Part shown: positions 63,094 through 64,000 of the stretch, in pieces
Layout: each line of letters starts with the position of its first letter
Position numbering within the stretch: position 1 is the first letter of the stretch
DNA from: Variovorax fucosicus
GTDB lineage: Bacteria > Pseudomonadota > Gammaproteobacteria > Burkholderiales > Burkholderiaceae_C
Length of the DNA: 64,000 bases
Direction: 5' to 3'
Assembly: GCF_030316825.1 (NCBI RefSeq)
Contig: NZ_JASZYU010000001.1
Location: 310,001-374,000, forward strand
Notes under the pieces: model-generated
Database searches by the model: none
What the model was told of the DNA's origin: nothing
Seen by the model: the letters and a program-made list of their open reading frames with translations, nothing else
Made by a program: the position numbers and the translations under genes

Positions 63094-63783
63094 ATGAGCA
63101 GCCGCCAAGCCGTCGGTCTGGTGGATCGCGTCTACCGCGAAATCCTGGGCCGCATCGTCGAGAGCGAATTCACAGAAGGGCAGAAGTTGCCCACCGAACA
63201 GGCGCTCACCGCACGATTTTCGGCGTCGCGCCCGGTGATCCGGGAAGCGCTGTCGCGGCTGCGCGCCGACGGCATCATCGCGACCCGACAAGGCTCCGGC
63301 ACGGTCGTGGTCCGGCGGCCCGATCCCGACCTGCCCCTCTTCACACCGCTCGAGACGATCTCCGACATCCAGCGCTGCTACGAGTTCCGCATCGTCGTGG
63401 AACCCGGCGCGGCCGCGCTCGCCGCGACCGTGGCCGATGACGCGGATCTGGCCGACATCGAGCGCAAGTTTCGACAACTCGACGTCGTCATCAACGAACA
63501 CGCGCTGGGGGTTCGCGAGGACTTCGACTTCCATCTCGCGGTGGCCCGGGCATCCAGGAACCAGTTCTTCAGTTCAGTGATTGCCTCGATGCAGCCGCAG
63601 GTGCTGTTCAGCATGAACCTCATGCGCAACCTGTCGCTGCTCAAGAGCACGGAGCGGCAGAAACTGGTGCAGGCCGAGCACGAGGTGATCCTGGAGGCCC
63701 TCAAGCGACGTGATCCGCACGCGGCATCGGAGGCCATGCGGGTTCACCTGGAAGGCGCGCGCAACCGGATGTTCGGCAGCTGA
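63094..63783 (+). CDS. GntR-family (FadR/FCD) transcriptional regulator
   Basis: A 229-residue regulator with winged-helix domain (residues 1-~75, VYREILGRIVESEFTEGQKL, ARFSASRPVIREALSRL) and C-terminal all-helical FCD domain (~85-225, with ligand/metal residues in FDFHLAVARAS and the QAEHEVILEAL helix). It probably senses a sugar-acid intermediate and controls both divergent operons through the palindromes at 62028 and 62105. Start 63094 follows the aldolase by 7 bp. Confidence 0.9.
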   Translation: MSSRQAVGLVDRVYREILGRIVESEFTEGQKLPTEQALTARFSASRPVIREALSRLRADGIIATRQGSGTVVVRRPDPDLPLFTPLETISDIQRCYEFRIVVEPGAAALAATVADDADLADIERKFRQLDVVINEHALGVREDFDFHLAVARASRNQFFSSVIASMQPQVLFSMNLMRNLSLLKSTERQKLVQAEHEVILEALKRRDPHAASEAMRVHLEGARNRMFGS

Positions 63784-63876
63784 GCAGGCTTCCGGCGCCC
63801 TTCCGACGGTGTGCCCACGCCAAGCGGTGCCGTGATCTCCTGCACCAGCCACAAGGCAGGTACGATCGCGCAACGA

Positions 63877-64000
63877 ATGAACACCGAGCACGACATGCGG
63901 ATGCAAGCCGGCCGGCTCAGAGAGCTGGCCGAGGAGGCAGAACGTTTCAATGCGGCGAGCAACTGTGCTTGCCGGCTGATACGTGCCACCGGATGGGAAA
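63877..64000 (+). CDS. Partial unknown gene at the right edge
   Basis: An open frame starts at ATG 63877 and is still open at the window end after 41 codons (MNTEHDMRMQAGRLRELAEE... ending near ATGWE). The visible part is amphipathic and coiled-coil-like. It is preceded by a 93-bp gap after the GntR stop and may be a new unit. Too little is visible for a family. Confidence 0.4.
   Translation, partial: MNTEHDMRMQAGRLRELAEEAERFNAASNCACRLIRATGWE

Noticed and set aside
63744..63989. 81-codon minus-strand frame at the right edge
   Set aside because: Overlaps the well-supported GntR gene; its Ser/Arg/Pro-rich translation does not look real. The plus-strand frame at 63877 was preferred.

Overview
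The window is GC-rich and densely packed with genes. It looks like a chromosomal stretch of a betaproteobacterium of the order Burkholderiales, most plausibly Variovorax or a close Comamonadaceae relative. This is inferred from two Bug/TctC-type periplasmic receptors, a trimeric Gram-negative porin, many LysR regulators, a 2A-type encapsulin with cysteine desulfurase cargo, and the style of the catabolic ABC operons. No rRNA, tRNA, CRISPR array, phage or insertion sequence was seen.

Layout. 1-6 kb: the 5' part of a giant HAMP-repeat signalling protein that runs off the left edge, two small unknown genes, exodeoxyribonuclease III, and three envelope genes (a small exported protein, an L,D-transpeptidase-like protein, a glycine-zipper protein) closed by a clear terminator. 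6-7.1 kb: a PHB-depolymerase-like esterase with an uncertain N-terminus. 7.1-40.3 kb: a continuous sulfur-acquisition region. From right to left, its first part contains rhodanese, serine O-acetyltransferase, an XRE regulator, a family 2A encapsulin shell, its cysteine desulfurase cargo, a TauD-like dioxygenase and a Tau/Ssu-type ABC transporter, preceded by a DoxX/small-protein/SsuA operon. A divergent CysB-like regulator leads into a second TauD and a DszC/SfnB-like monooxygenase. A minus-strand unit from 32.8 to 20.95 kb then holds a branched-chain-amino-acid-type ABC transporter with fused LivH-LivM, an OsmC protein, a VOC protein, two tandem SfnB-like flavoproteins, a MetQ-like receptor, a DszA/NtaA-type flavin monooxygenase and a ferredoxin-NADP reductase. 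Divergent from it is a GntR-led operon of an AprA-like flavoprotein, a small ferredoxin, another sulfonate-type ABC transporter, a HEAT-repeat protein and a DUF971 protein; this is the best candidate for an undescribed system.

40.3-47.9 kb: an MFS transporter, a four-gene archaic (Csu-like) chaperone-usher fimbrial operon and a porin. 47.9-55.7 kb: a catabolic region with two Bug receptors, a LigI-like amidohydrolase, an RraA/LigK-like aldolase, an aminotransferase, two LysR regulators and a ModA-like protein without signal peptide, suggesting uptake and breakdown of aromatic-derived or other dicarboxylic acids. 55.7-63.8 kb: a sugar-acid type operon (aldose epimerase, mandelate-racemase-type dehydratase, Pot/spermidine-type ABC transporter) facing a DapA-like aldolase and a FadR-type regulator. 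Two matching operator-like palindromes lie between the divergent promoters. A gene of unknown function starts at the right edge.

How the genes may work together: the sulfur region combines import of organosulfur compounds (three or four ABC systems), release of sulfite or sulfide by dioxygenases and flavin monooxygenases, entry into cysteine through serine acetyltransferase, and handling or storage of sulfur by rhodanese and the desulfurase-loaded encapsulin. Many proteins here contain almost no Cys or Met, which fits expression during sulfur starvation.
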